The position numbers and the translations under genes were made by a program. Below are positions 34,747 through 43,431 of a DNA stretch of 64,000 nucleotides, piece after piece. The number at the start of each line of letters is the position of its first letter. The first letter of the stretch is position 1. A model generated the notes under the pieces. The model was not told where the DNA came from. It made no database searches and saw only the letters and a list, made by a program, of their open reading frames with translations. The stretch lies in the NCBI GenBank assembly GCA_965199165.1, contig OZ240681.1, forward strand, positions 992,001 to 1,056,000, in the 5' to 3' direction. Source of the DNA: LMUY01 sp965199165. Lineage in GTDB: Bacteria > Pseudomonadota > Alphaproteobacteria > Acetobacterales > Acetobacteraceae.

Positions 34747-36021
34747 TCAGGTGAAGCGGTGCTGCTCGAGCCAGTCGCGGATGTGCTGCCCGGCGACGCC
34801 TTGTCCGCTTGGCTGCGCCGGGTCGATCGCCTGGCCATGGTGGTTGCCGTGCACGCGACGCCGGGCCTTGTCGGCGCTGCCGATGGCCGCGAAGATCGCA
34901 TCGGCATCCTTCGGGAAGACGCTGTTGTCGCCGGTGTATTCGACCATCAGCGTCGGCACGCGCAGCTCCGCCGCACAAGGCAGCATGGCGGCGTTGGACG
35001 ATAGCCCCGACCAGTTGGACAGCCAGCTTTCCGGCGTGCAGGTCCGGCCGAAACCGATGCTGCCGTAGTTGGACGCTATGGGATTGCCGCCCCAGAGCGA
35101 GCCATAGGCGCGATCGGACGGATCGAGCGAGAGGTCAAAGCAGCGCGGGTCGGCGTCGGTGCGCCAGACGTTGAAGATGGACGAGTAGGCCGCCAGGACC
35201 GCGTCCTGCGTGCTGCCGCCGGCCTTCACGCGCTTGCGGGCTTCGGCCTTGCGGGAGAGGCGCTGCCGGGCGGCGGCATCGATGCGCGCGACGCGTTCGT
35301 GCTGGGCGGCACGGTAGCGGGCCAGGAAGTCCGCACCGTAGCGCGAGCTTTCCGGCGGCGGCCGGAACCCGTTGCCCGGATCGAAGGCGGACAGCGTCTC
35401 GTCGGTTTGCAACGGGTCCGTCTCGTCCACGACGGCCGGGTCGATGCTGCGGAGCATCAGCCGGCCCTGGCCCAGATGGGCGGAGATGAGGATGACGCCA
35501 TCCGCCAGCGGCATGGTGGCAGCGTCCAGCGCGACGGGCTTGCCGCCGGGTGACCGCCTGATGCGCTGGTCCGGCGCCCGGCCGGCCTGCTGCATGTAGA
35601 ACGCCGCCAGAGGGCCGCCACCGGACGTGCCCTGCAACACGCAGTTCTCGAAGCCGGCAACATCGCGCAGGAAGCGCTGTCCGGCGGCGAGGTCCAGCAG
35701 GGCCGTCTCGTGCTCCAGCCGAAGGTCGTTGCCGGGGGACCGGGCGCCGAGGATCCACATGGCGCACCCGCCCATCAGCACCTCCGGCACCGTGTAGCTG
35801 GCCACGACGACCTCGCGCGGGTGCATGCTGCACACGACGGTGCGCTCGCCGCCGCGGCGGAAGAGATAGCCGGTGACGGAGGCTCCATCTTCGGTGCGGA
35901 GGGCATGGACGGTCAGCGAGACACCGGGTGGCAGGCGGTCCTCACGCCACTGCGTCGCGCGCAGCCCGGCCGTCGTGGTGGCGATCCGTGGCTTCAGGCC
36001 GGCAGACGTTTGCGACGTCAT
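34747..36021 (-). CDS. Alpha/beta-hydrolase-fold protein
   Basis: The 424-residue protein has the nucleophile elbow GTSGG (Ser133, in LQGTSGGGPLAAFYM), an acidic candidate in VEYTGDNSVFP and a C-terminal His in VHGNHHGQAI, a plausible Ser-Asp-His triad. An insert (about 220-290) carries a basic RQRLSRKAEARKRVK stretch. I see no signal peptide. I cannot assign a substrate. It is the first gene of a minus-strand run with the VOC and MFS genes and is divergent from the aryl-CoA ligase operon. Confidence 0.8.
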   Translation of the reverse strand: MTSQTSAGLKPRIATTTAGLRATQWREDRLPPGVSLTVHALRTEDGASVTGYLFRRGGERTVVCSMHPREVVVASYTVPEVLMGGCAMWILGARSPGNDLRLEHETALLDLAAGQRFLRDVAGFENCVLQGTSGGGPLAAFYMQQAGRAPDQRIRRSPGGKPVALDAATMPLADGVILISAHLGQGRLMLRSIDPAVVDETDPLQTDETLSAFDPGNGFRPPPESSRYGADFLARYRAAQHERVARIDAAARQRLSRKAEARKRVKAGGSTQDAVLAAYSSIFNVWRTDADPRCFDLSLDPSDRAYGSLWGGNPIASNYGSIGFGRTCTPESWLSNWSGLSSNAAMLPCAAELRVPTLMVEYTGDNSVFPKDADAIFAAIGSADKARRRVHGNHHGQAIDPAQPSGQGVAGQHIRDWLEQHRFT

Positions 36022-36218
36022 GGGCAGTTCCTCCAGGCCGGTTCAGCGCGGCGCCCTTGGTGGACAGATGACGACGCCGACATCGACATGTCAAACCATT
36101 TATCGACACTTGTGACGAATTCGGTTGACAGGGCCGCCGCCGATGCGGGATGCAACCAGCCAACAGCGCGACGGCCGAGCGACCGTTGGGTACGAAAGAG
36201 AGCCGCGGGAGGGCGCCC
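36022..36218. promoter_or_regulatory. Divergent promoter region of hydrolase and aryl-CoA ligase operons
   Basis: This 197-base gap holds direct repeats ATCGACATGTC (from 36092) and ATCGACACTTG (from 36102), and an 8-bp palindrome CGAATTCG (36116-36123) followed by GGTTGACA. The cluster of symmetric elements could serve the TetR regulator encoded at 39130, but no clean operator is visible. GGGAGGG before ATG 36219 is the ribosome binding site. Confidence 0.3.
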
Positions 36219-37901
36219 ATGCAGGACATCAGGCCGCAGCATCGCATGCCCGGCGTCGTCTACCAGGATCCGGTCGCACTCGACCGCTACGTCGCGCAGG
36301 GCCTGCTGCGGGACGAGACGCTTGGCTCGGCGTTCCGCGCCGTTGCCAGACGCTTCGCCGACCGGGTTGCCCTGTCGGAGGCAGGGTGGTCGTGCAGTTA
36401 CGCCCAACTCGACGCGCTGACCGATCGGGCCGGGGCGGCCTTGCTGGCCCTTGGGCTCGCACCGCTGGACCGGGTGATGTTCCAGGCCGTCAACTCGAAG
36501 GAGTTGGTGGTCGCGCTGCTGGGCTGCTTCAAGGCAGGGCTCATCCCGGTCTGCACGCTGGCGGCGCACCGACGGCAGGAAATCGGCTATATCGGGCGCC
36601 ATTCCGGCGCCATCGCACATGTGGTGATGGGCGGCGACGCCAAGTTCGACTTCGTCGGCTTCGCACAGGCGATGCGTGCGGAGATCCCATCGATGCGGCA
36701 CGCGATCACCCTACGCGGCGCGGGGCGCACCGACCTCCCCGACCTCGACGCGCTCATTGCCCGGCAGGATGTCGACGACGCCCGGCGGCGTCTGAACACC
36801 ATCGACATCGATCCGTTCCAGGTTGCCGTCTTCCAGCTGTCCGGCGGAACGACGGGCATCCCGAAGATCATCCCACGCTTCCACAACGAGTATCTTCATT
36901 CGTTGCGCACCGTGGTCGAGTTCTTCGGCCTCGACGAAAGCGTGGTCGCCTACACCCCCAATCCGATGATCCACAATGCGCCCTTCATCGCCGTCTGGGG
37001 GCCGGCGCTGTATTCGGGCGGCCAGGTGGCGATCTGTGGCAGCCTCGAACCTGCGATCCTGGGGCCATTCCTGCTCGGCACCAGGCCCAACTGGCTGCTG
37101 CTGCCGGCGACCGCGGTGTTGCGGCTGAAGGAAGCCGGGTGGCTGGACCGGCTGGACTTCCGCGCGGCCAAGGGGTTCCTGGCCGGCAGCGCCGCTGCGA
37201 CGCTGCGCAGCCTGGTGGGAGCGGTGCCGACCTGGCCGCTGTTCGGCATGACGGAGGGGCTGCTGTGTTTCTGCAATGCCTCCGACCCGCCGCAGGCGCT
37301 GACCGGAACGGTCGGGCGTCCCGTGTCGGAGTACGACGAGATCAGGCTGCTCCAGCCAGCCTCGGACGAGGAGGTCGCCCATGGCGAGATCGGCGAGTTG
37401 GCGGTGCGCGGCCCCAGCACGATCCGGGGCTACTACGACGCGCCGGAGCGGAACGCCGCAGCCTTCACCGCCGACGGCTTCTATCGTTCGGGTGACCTGA
37501 TGCGCGCCATGGTCATCCAGGGCCGGCGCTATCACGTGTTCGAAGGACGGATCAAGGACGTGATCGACCGCGGCGGTGAGAAGATCAATTGCGAGGAGGT
37601 GGAGCGCGCCTGCGCCGGCCATCCCGCCATAGGAGCCATCGCCGTGGTCGCCATGCCGGATCCGGAATACGGACAGCGGGCCTGCGCCTTCGTCATTCCC
37701 GCCGCCGGGCATCTGGCGCCGACGGTCGGCGACCTCGGCGGCTTCCTGCAGGCCGTAGGCCTGGCCAAATTCAAGTGGCCGGAACGGGTGGAGGCGGTGG
37801 ACGAGTTCCCGACCACGTCCTCGGGCAAGCTGTCCAAGCCCCGGTTGCGGGAGATGATCGAAGCCAGGCTGCGGCAACCTGCAATGGGCAAGATGACGTG
37901 A
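36219..37901 (+). CDS. Aryl acid-AMP/CoA ligase (AMP-forming)
   Basis: The 560-residue adenylating enzyme has the P-loop LSGGTTGIPK (207-216), the A5-type stretch PLFGMTEGLLCFCN, the A7/A8 core (GDLMRAM and GRIKDVIDRGGEKINCEEVE) and the C-terminal catalytic Lys in TTSSGKLSKP. Overall it resembles 2,3-dihydroxybenzoate/salicylate-AMP ligases (EntE-like). It probably activates an aromatic acid. The next gene is a flavin hydroxylase that fits a CoA-bound aromatic substrate. ATG 36219 has a strong Shine-Dalgarno; the upstream in-frame ATG at 36150 lacks one. Confidence 0.85.
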   Translation: MQDIRPQHRMPGVVYQDPVALDRYVAQGLLRDETLGSAFRAVARRFADRVALSEAGWSCSYAQLDALTDRAGAALLALGLAPLDRVMFQAVNSKELVVALLGCFKAGLIPVCTLAAHRRQEIGYIGRHSGAIAHVVMGGDAKFDFVGFAQAMRAEIPSMRHAITLRGAGRTDLPDLDALIARQDVDDARRRLNTIDIDPFQVAVFQLSGGTTGIPKIIPRFHNEYLHSLRTVVEFFGLDESVVAYTPNPMIHNAPFIAVWGPALYSGGQVAICGSLEPAILGPFLLGTRPNWLLLPATAVLRLKEAGWLDRLDFRAAKGFLAGSAAATLRSLVGAVPTWPLFGMTEGLLCFCNASDPPQALTGTVGRPVSEYDEIRLLQPASDEEVAHGEIGELAVRGPSTIRGYYDAPERNAAAFTADGFYRSGDLMRAMVIQGRRYHVFEGRIKDVIDRGGEKINCEEVERACAGHPAIGAIAVVAMPDPEYGQRACAFVIPAAGHLAPTVGDLGGFLQAVGLAKFKWPERVEAVDEFPTTSSGKLSKPRLREMIEARLRQPAMGKMT

Positions 37902-37912
37902 GGGAGACGGGA

Positions 37913-39058
37913 ATGCGGATTGCGGTCGTTGGTGGCGGCCCGGCCGGGTTGTATTTCGCCCGGCTGCTGAAGCGCAGCCGGCCCGCCCACGAGGTCATCG
38001 TGTTCGAACAGAACGCGCCCGATGCGACGTTCGGGTTCGGCGTCGGGCTTGGCGGCAAGGCGCGCGACCGCATCCGCCAGGCGGACCCGGCGGTGCACGA
38101 CCGCATGACCGCGTGCATGGTGTTCACCAACAAGCAGGCGATCGACCTGAACGGCCGCGAGACCCTGTTGGAATACGCGCAGACCGGCGGCGCGATCGCG
38201 CGGCTGAGCCTCCTGCGCATCCTGCAAGACGCCTGTGCCGAGGTGGGTGTCGTCATGCACGCGCGCCAACGGGTCGAGGCCCTGGCGGCGCTGGACGGCT
38301 TCGACCTGGTCGTGGCCGCGGACGGCGTCAACTCTGCCATCCGGCAGTCGCACGGCGATGCGTTCGGGACGCAGGTGCATCACCTGACCAACCATTTCGC
38401 GTGGTATGGCGTCGCCCGCGCGATGAGGCCCAGCGCGCTGGTGTTCCGGCAGACGGCACTCGGCCATTTCGTCGGGCACTACTACGCCTACACCGAGGGC
38501 ATGAGCACCTTCGTCGCCGAGTGCGACCACGCGACCTGGTCGGCGTCCGGCATGGCCCATATGACGGATGGCGAGCGCCGTCGCTTCATGGAAGCGGTGT
38601 TCGCGGCGGAGTTGCATGGCGACGCCCTGATCGAGAACCGGTCGATCTGGCGCAGCTTTCCGGCCGTCACCAACCGGCGTTGGCACGTGGGCAGCACCGT
38701 GCTCGTCGGCGATGCGCTGCTCAGCGCGCATTTCTCCATCGGCTCCGGCACCCGGCTGGCGATGGACGATGCGGCCTCGTTGTATGAGGCGGTGAGGGAC
38801 GCCGCCGACATACCAGCGGCGCTGGCGGCATACGAGGCGCAGCGCCGGCCGGTGCGCGAGCGGTTCCGGGAGGCCGCGGAGCGCAGCTACGAGTGGTACG
38901 AGCGGCTCCCGCAGGTCATGGACCAGGCGCCGCTCGACTTCGTGCACGACTTCCTTACCCGGACGGGGCGGATCGACGATGCGCGCATGGCCGAGTATTG
39001 CCCGGGGTTCCACGCCGAGTACCACCGCTCCAGGTCGCGGACCGCCATCCCCGCATGA
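37913..39058 (+). CDS. FAD monooxygenase, salicylyl-CoA 5-hydroxylase-like
   Basis: This 381-residue flavoprotein has the FAD-binding GGGPAG (7-12) in MRIAVVGGGPAGLYFARLLK, followed by VFEQNAPDATFGFGVGLG. This resembles aryl-CoA hydroxylases such as salicylyl-CoA 5-hydroxylase and 2-aminobenzoyl-CoA monooxygenase. A GD-type FAD motif appears in VLVGDALLSAHFSIGSGTR. ATG 37913 lies 11 bases after the ligase stop and is preceded by GGGAG. With the adjacent ligase and thioesterase it would hydroxylate an aryl-CoA to a gentisyl-CoA-like product. The substrate is inferred from the operon. Confidence 0.8.
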   Translation: MRIAVVGGGPAGLYFARLLKRSRPAHEVIVFEQNAPDATFGFGVGLGGKARDRIRQADPAVHDRMTACMVFTNKQAIDLNGRETLLEYAQTGGAIARLSLLRILQDACAEVGVVMHARQRVEALAALDGFDLVVAADGVNSAIRQSHGDAFGTQVHHLTNHFAWYGVARAMRPSALVFRQTALGHFVGHYYAYTEGMSTFVAECDHATWSASGMAHMTDGERRRFMEAVFAAELHGDALIENRSIWRSFPAVTNRRWHVGSTVLVGDALLSAHFSIGSGTRLAMDDAASLYEAVRDAADIPAALAAYEAQRRPVRERFREAAERSYEWYERLPQVMDQAPLDFVHDFLTRTGRIDDARMAEYCPGFHAEYHRSRSRTAIPA

Positions 39059-39129
39059 GCGCCGCCTTGCAGTCAGCAGCGGAAGCTTGTTTGTCGCCCC
39101 TGGGATCCAAGCTCAGGAGGGCACCGACC

Positions 39130-39816
39130 ATGGCAGCGAGGACGACGGCGGGGAACCCACGGAAGCTGTTGGTCCGCGACGAGCTGCTGACCAAGGCGGC
39201 CGAGGTGTTCGAGCGGCTGGGTTTCGCGCAGACCAGGATCCAGGACATCGCGGTGGCGATGGCGCTCAGCCGCTCCGCCCTCTACCATTATTTCACCAGC
39301 AAGGAGGAGATCCTCTCCGCCCTGGTGGAGGAACACACCGACCGCCGGGCAACCGAACTTGCCGCGATCGTCCGTGATGGGGGCCGCCCCGCCGCCGAAC
39401 GCCTGCGTGCCGCCCTGCGCACCACGATCGTGGAGCGGCTGACCGGGGGGAACCGGCTGCGCGTGCTGGACCAGCTCGCCCCCGAGATGCCGGCGGACCT
39501 GCGCAAGAGCTTCGACCGTGCCCGAAGGCACATCCTGGACCTCTACACCGGGCTCGTCGCCGAGGGGATCGAGCGGGGCGAGTTCCGCCCGATCGACGCG
39601 CGTGTGGCGGCCTTCGCGGTGCTGGGGATCGCGAGCTGGACGTCCTGGTGGTACTCGCCCGGCGGCCGTCGGACGCCGCAGGACGTGGCTGACATACTGG
39701 TCGACATCGGCGTGAACGGGTTGCTCGCCGCCACGGTGCAATCCAGCTCCGTAGACCGTGCCGGGCTGCTGCGCGACATACGCCTGCGGCTCGACCAGCT
39801 GGAAGCGCTGCCGTGA
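39130..39816 (+). CDS. TetR-family regulator
   Basis: The 228-residue protein has a TetR N-terminal helix-turn-helix (about 15-62: LLTKAAEVFERLGFAQTRIQ, then ALSRSALYHYFTSKEEILSAL) and a helical C-terminal ligand domain. It lies within the aryl-CoA operon between the hydroxylase and the thioesterase, whose start overlaps its stop. TetR proteins in such operons often respond to the aryl-CoA itself. ATG 39130 is chosen for normal length. Confidence 0.9.
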   Translation: MAARTTAGNPRKLLVRDELLTKAAEVFERLGFAQTRIQDIAVAMALSRSALYHYFTSKEEILSALVEEHTDRRATELAAIVRDGGRPAAERLRAALRTTIVERLTGGNRLRVLDQLAPEMPADLRKSFDRARRHILDLYTGLVAEGIERGEFRPIDARVAAFAVLGIASWTSWWYSPGGRRTPQDVADILVDIGVNGLLAATVQSSSVDRAGLLRDIRLRLDQLEALP

Positions 39817-40322
39817 TGGACGCGGCCGGGTTCGCGGAGCACTCGCGCGAGCAGGTCGTGGGCTTGCTGCCCTTCACCGTGCGCCGCGTCGCGCGCTGGG
39901 CCGAGTGCGATCCGGCCGGCGTCGTCTATGCCGGGAACTTCACCGAATACTTGCTGTCGGCTGCGTACCTGTTCCGCCGGCACCTGTTCGGTCGGGACTG
40001 GAACCAGCTCCGTGCCGAGTGGAACATCGATATGCCGGCGAAGGCGACGTCCCTGGTGTATGAAGGATCGCTTTGGCCCGACGACGTGTTCGACACCGCG
40101 CTTTGGGTCGGCACGGTGAGGACCCGCACGTTCGACATCCTGGCACGGGCGCGCCGGGCCGATGGGGCTGGCGCGGTTTTCGTCGGGCGTCACGCGATGA
40201 TCTGCGTCAGCGCGGGGGACCGGCGGGTGGCCGCGCCGATGCCCGGGCCGTTGCAGGCGATCCTCGGCACTGCGGCGAAGCGATCCCCGGCGCCGCAGGA
40301 CGTGCGGGAGACGACCTGGTGA
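39813..40322 (+). CDS. Hotdog-fold acyl-CoA thioesterase (4HBT family)
   Basis: This protein of about 169 residues has ECDPAGVVYAGNFTEYLLSA, in which Asp33 is the catalytic residue of 4-hydroxybenzoyl-CoA thioesterase-type enzymes (DPxGxVyxxxY). It would release the hydroxylated aromatic acid from CoA in the cytoplasm. GTG 39813 (GTGA overlap) or ATG 39816 can start translation; the difference is one residue. Its place after ligase and hydroxylase fits a three-step CoA pathway. Confidence 0.85.
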   Translation: MMDAAGFAEHSREQVVGLLPFTVRRVARWAECDPAGVVYAGNFTEYLLSAAYLFRRHLFGRDWNQLRAEWNIDMPAKATSLVYEGSLWPDDVFDTALWVGTVRTRTFDILARARRADGAGAVFVGRHAMICVSAGDRRVAAPMPGPLQAILGTAAKRSPAPQDVRETTW

Positions 40323-41215
40323 GCGTGAACGGTGCCAAGCCGAACATCGCCATCGTGGCACTCGGTGACATGGGCTCGTGGGTCGCGCGCCGCCTGGTGC
40401 CGCATGGCGTCCAGGTCTCCACGGTCCTTGCCGGTCGAAGTGCCGCGAGTGCCGAGCGGGCCGCGGCGGCGGGGGTGGTGGATGCGGGCAGCGATGCCGC
40501 GCTGGTGGACGGTGCCGACATCATCCTATCGATCGTTCCGCCGGCTGCCGCGCTCGCGTTGGCGGAGCGCTTGCGGCCCGTGCTGAGCCTCGCCCGGGCG
40601 AAGCCGGTCTTCGTGGACTGCAACGCGATCAGCCGCACGACCATGCGGCAGATCGAGACTTGCATCGGCGGAACCGGCTGTGCCGTCGTCGACGCGGCCA
40701 TCTTCGGGTCGGCGCCGCCGGGTGACGGCCCGGGACCGCGGATATACCTGTCCGGACCTGAGGCGCATCGGCTTGCCTCGCTTCGGGACCATGGACTGGC
40801 GATCGAGATACTCGACGCGCCGGTCGGAAGTGCATCTGCTTTGAAGTGCTGCTTCGCGGCAATCGGCAAGGGTGTCGTGGCTCTGGGTGCGGAGGCGGTG
40901 ATCGCAGCCAGCCAGGCCGGCGTCGCCGACGCCCTGCATCACGAGCTGTGGGGCATCTTCCCCGAACTCGCGCAAGTCCTGCATCGCTTGCTGCCCGAGT
41001 CCTACGGGAAGGCCTATCGCTGGGTTGCGGAGATGGAGGAGATCGCCGTCGATTTCCAGGGCGTCCCCGGCGGTCCCGCAAGTTTCGCGGCGGCGGCTCG
41101 GCTATTCGCCGCGATCGCCGACGCCGCAGGCGACCGATCGGCCGAGGGCAACCTCATCGGGGCGTTGGACAGGTTCGTCGAACATCCCGTCCCTGGCGTC
41201 AATATTGCCCTTTGA
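40319..41215 (+). CDS. NAD(P)-dependent dehydrogenase of the 6PGDH/3-HIBDH type with DUF1932
   Basis: About 298 residues. The N-terminal Rossmann domain starts KPNIAIVALGDMGSWVARRL and continues through VDAGSDAALVDGADIILSIVPP, as in 3-hydroxyisobutyrate and 6-phosphogluconate dehydrogenases. The C-terminal helical part (LKCCFAAIGKGVVALGAEAV) looks like DUF1932. Lys in SALKCCF is the likely catalytic residue. The GTG start overlaps the thioesterase stop (GTGA), so it ends the aryl-CoA operon. The substrate is unknown. Confidence 0.8.
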   Translation: MSVNGAKPNIAIVALGDMGSWVARRLVPHGVQVSTVLAGRSAASAERAAAAGVVDAGSDAALVDGADIILSIVPPAAALALAERLRPVLSLARAKPVFVDCNAISRTTMRQIETCIGGTGCAVVDAAIFGSAPPGDGPGPRIYLSGPEAHRLASLRDHGLAIEILDAPVGSASALKCCFAAIGKGVVALGAEAVIAASQAGVADALHHELWGIFPELAQVLHRLLPESYGKAYRWVAEMEEIAVDFQGVPGGPASFAAAARLFAAIADAAGDRSAEGNLIGALDRFVEHPVPGVNIAL

Positions 41216-41990
41216 CGAGCGACGCGCGGGTGTCGCGTGCCTCGGCCAACGCCGTGGCCACGGTGTTGGTGAACATGCGCGCGTCGGTCAGCAACGTGGC
41301 CAGGTGGAAGCCGGCGGCCAGCATCTCCCGCACCATGCCGGACGAACCGCAATGGATGCCGGCCAGTTTCCCGGCCGCGACCGTCTTGTCCCGGATGGTG
41401 ACGATGGCGGCCTCCACGGCAGGCTCCGGCAACAGGGTCGGTGCGAAGCCGAGTGACAGACCCAGATCGGCCGGGCCGATATAGACGGCGTCGATGCCGT
41501 CCACCGCCAGGATCGAGTCGAGGTTCTCCATCGCCTGCGCGGTCTCGATCATCGCGAAGCTGGTGACGAACTGGTTGGCCGTGCGGGCGTAGTCGGCCCC
41601 GTGCACCTGCATGGCCCGGGTGGGGCCAAACGACCGCGCCCCGGCGGGGGCGTAGCGGCACGATGCGGCGAACCGCTCGGCTTCCTCGCGTGTGTTGATC
41701 ATGGGGCAGATGATGCCGGTGAAGCCGGCGTCCAGCGCCTTCATGATGATGCCCGGCTCGTTCCACGGCACACGGCACAGCGTCGGCATGCCCAGGCCGT
41801 CCACTCCCTGCAGCATCGTCAGCGCCATCTGATAGTCGATCAACCCGTGCTGCAGGTCCACTGTCACGGTGTCGTACCCGGCACGCGCCACGATCTCCGC
41901 CGTGACGGCCGAGGGGATCGAGCACCAGCCGTTGATCGCCTTGCCGCCCGAGGCGAGGTGTTGCTTCAGGCCACGTTGCGGTATCGGCAT
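41199..41990 (-). CDS. HpcH/HpaI-family aldolase
   Basis: The 263-residue protein has class II pyruvate aldolase markers: GWCSIPSAVTAEIVARAGYD and VTVDLQHGLIDYQ near the start, VRVPWNE-like (CRVPWNEPGIIMKALDAG), ICPMINTREEAE, MIETAQAMENLDSILAVDGIDAVYIGPADL and GIHCGSSG. Conserved Glu/Asp metal ligands lie in the MIET and GPADL segments. These enzymes cleave 4-hydroxy-2-oxo acids from aromatic ring degradation. GGAG precedes ATG 41990. Its 3' end overlaps the convergent dehydrogenase gene by 17 bases. Confidence 0.9.
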   Translation of the reverse strand: MPIPQRGLKQHLASGGKAINGWCSIPSAVTAEIVARAGYDTVTVDLQHGLIDYQMALTMLQGVDGLGMPTLCRVPWNEPGIIMKALDAGFTGIICPMINTREEAERFAASCRYAPAGARSFGPTRAMQVHGADYARTANQFVTSFAMIETAQAMENLDSILAVDGIDAVYIGPADLGLSLGFAPTLLPEPAVEAAIVTIRDKTVAAGKLAGIHCGSSGMVREMLAAGFHLATLLTDARMFTNTVATALAEARDTRASLVKGQY

Positions 41991-42159
41991 GCTGATCTCC
42001 TTCGGTGTGACAGGTCGGTCGCCGGCCAGGCTGCAGCGGCGGGTGGGGAGTGGTCCGTCCAGGTGAAGGCACGGGTCGGCGAGTGGCCATGGTGCCCCGC
42101 CTGGTCCGGCCTGGCTCCATGACGATCCGGCACGGCACGCATGCGATGGCTTCCTGGTT

Positions 42160-43125
42160 TCACGCGGCATCCGCCGGGTCGACGATGCAGGACGGGTCGA
42201 GCCGGCCGTCGATGCCGTCCAGGATGTTCCGCGCCATCGCCTCCGCCATGGCACGCGCGCCCTCGCGCGTCGTCGCGGCACTGTGTGGGGTGAGCAGGAC
42301 GTTGTCGAACTTGGCAAGCGGATGGCTGCCGACGATGGGCTCGCGCGCGAACACGTCCAACGCCACTGCCGCCACGGCACCGGTGCTCAGCACCTGTGCC
42401 AAGGCGTCCTCGTCCAAGATGCCGCCGCGGGCGCAGTTCACGACCACCGCGCCGCGCGGCAGGCGGCCGAGCCGCGTGGCATCGATCAGCATCGCGCTTC
42501 GGCTCGTGAGCGGGATGTGCAGCGTCAGCACGTCGGCCTGGGCGAGCCCCACGTCGAGGTCGGCCACGGCCTGGTACCCTGCTGCGGCTGCCTGCCCTAG
42601 CGCGGCAGCCGAACTGTCATGCACGAGCACCTGCATGCCGAACGCCCGGCATAGCGCGGCGACCCGGCGGCCGATGCGGCCGAACCCGACCACCAAAGCA
42701 CGCCGCCCCGACAACTCGACGGCACGGGCAGATTTGCGGAACTCCCATTCACCCTGCCGGACCGCCTTGTCGTACTCGGGGAGGTGTTTCGCAGCAGCCA
42801 GCATCAGGCTCATCGTGTGTTCGGCGACCGAGATGCTGTTGGCGTCGGCGGTGATGGCGACGGGCACGCCCCGGCCCGCCAGGTATGCCACGTCGATGTT
42901 GTCGAAGCCGACGCCGTGCTTGGCCGCGACGCGCAGATGCGGCGCGCGCGACAGCAGCGTGCGGTCGAGCCGGGCGACACGGACCCCGATCGCGACGGCC
43001 TCCGGCAGGGCTGCCTCGAACGCCGGGTCGCCGGGTGCAGCCACGACCAAGCGGACGCCGGCACGCGCCGCCAGGAGGTCGATGCCCGCCTGGTCGATCA
43101 CCTCGCTCAGCAGGATGGTGGTCAT
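42160..43125 (-). CDS. D-isomer-specific 2-hydroxyacid dehydrogenase
   Basis: The 321-residue protein has the NAD-binding GFGRIGRRVA and the catalytic triad segments CARGGILDED (Arg), LDVFAREP (Glu) and TPHSAATT (His). It resembles phosphoglycerate/hydroxypyruvate-type dehydrogenases. It probably reduces a 2-oxo acid, perhaps from the adjacent aldolase, which follows 169 bases downstream on the same strand. ATG 43125 starts the domain (MTTILLSEVIDQAG). Confidence 0.9.
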   Translation of the reverse strand: MTTILLSEVIDQAGIDLLAARAGVRLVVAAPGDPAFEAALPEAVAIGVRVARLDRTLLSRAPHLRVAAKHGVGFDNIDVAYLAGRGVPVAITADANSISVAEHTMSLMLAAAKHLPEYDKAVRQGEWEFRKSARAVELSGRRALVVGFGRIGRRVAALCRAFGMQVLVHDSSAAALGQAAAAGYQAVADLDVGLAQADVLTLHIPLTSRSAMLIDATRLGRLPRGAVVVNCARGGILDEDALAQVLSTGAVAAVALDVFAREPIVGSHPLAKFDNVLLTPHSAATTREGARAMAEAMARNILDGIDGRLDPSCIVDPADAA

Positions 43126-43431
43126 GGCGTCCCTTTTTGCGTGAGGTCGGCGGCGCCTCGCGGTGACCGCGCATTCTGGGGCAGGTGCGCCCGAGAAGTC
43201 CAGCAGGCGACGGGGCAATCGCTGGGCTGAAGCCCATCCTACCAACCACTTCTACCCGGTAGGGCGTGGCTTCAACCCACCATCTTCGCTCCAGCGAACG
43301 CCCTGCAGCAGGCCCGCGCTGTTTGCCTAGGCCATGCCTCCGCGCTAGCATCGAAGGCATGCGTATTCAGGGTCGATCCCTGACAACAATCTACAGGCGC
43401 CGCAATGACGAGGTGGCCGAAGGGAACGTCG
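43126..43431. other. Intergenic region between divergent dehydrogenase and ABC operon
   Basis: This 306-base gap has no gene. It holds the REP-like inverted repeat listed separately and the promoters of both divergent genes. GAAGGGAA (from about 43418) is the ribosome binding site for the solute-binding protein. Confidence 0.5.
43221..43281. repeat. REP-like imperfect inverted repeat
   Basis: The arms GCTGGGCTGAAGCCCATCC (43221-43239, continuing TACC) and GGTAGGGCGTGGCTTCAACC (43258-43277, continuing CACC) form an imperfect stem of about 23 bases around a 14-base loop. Each arm has its own smaller symmetry (GGGCTGAAGCCC). It lies wholly in intergenic DNA, as REP/BIME-type elements do. No second copy was noticed in the window. 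Confidence 0.55.
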
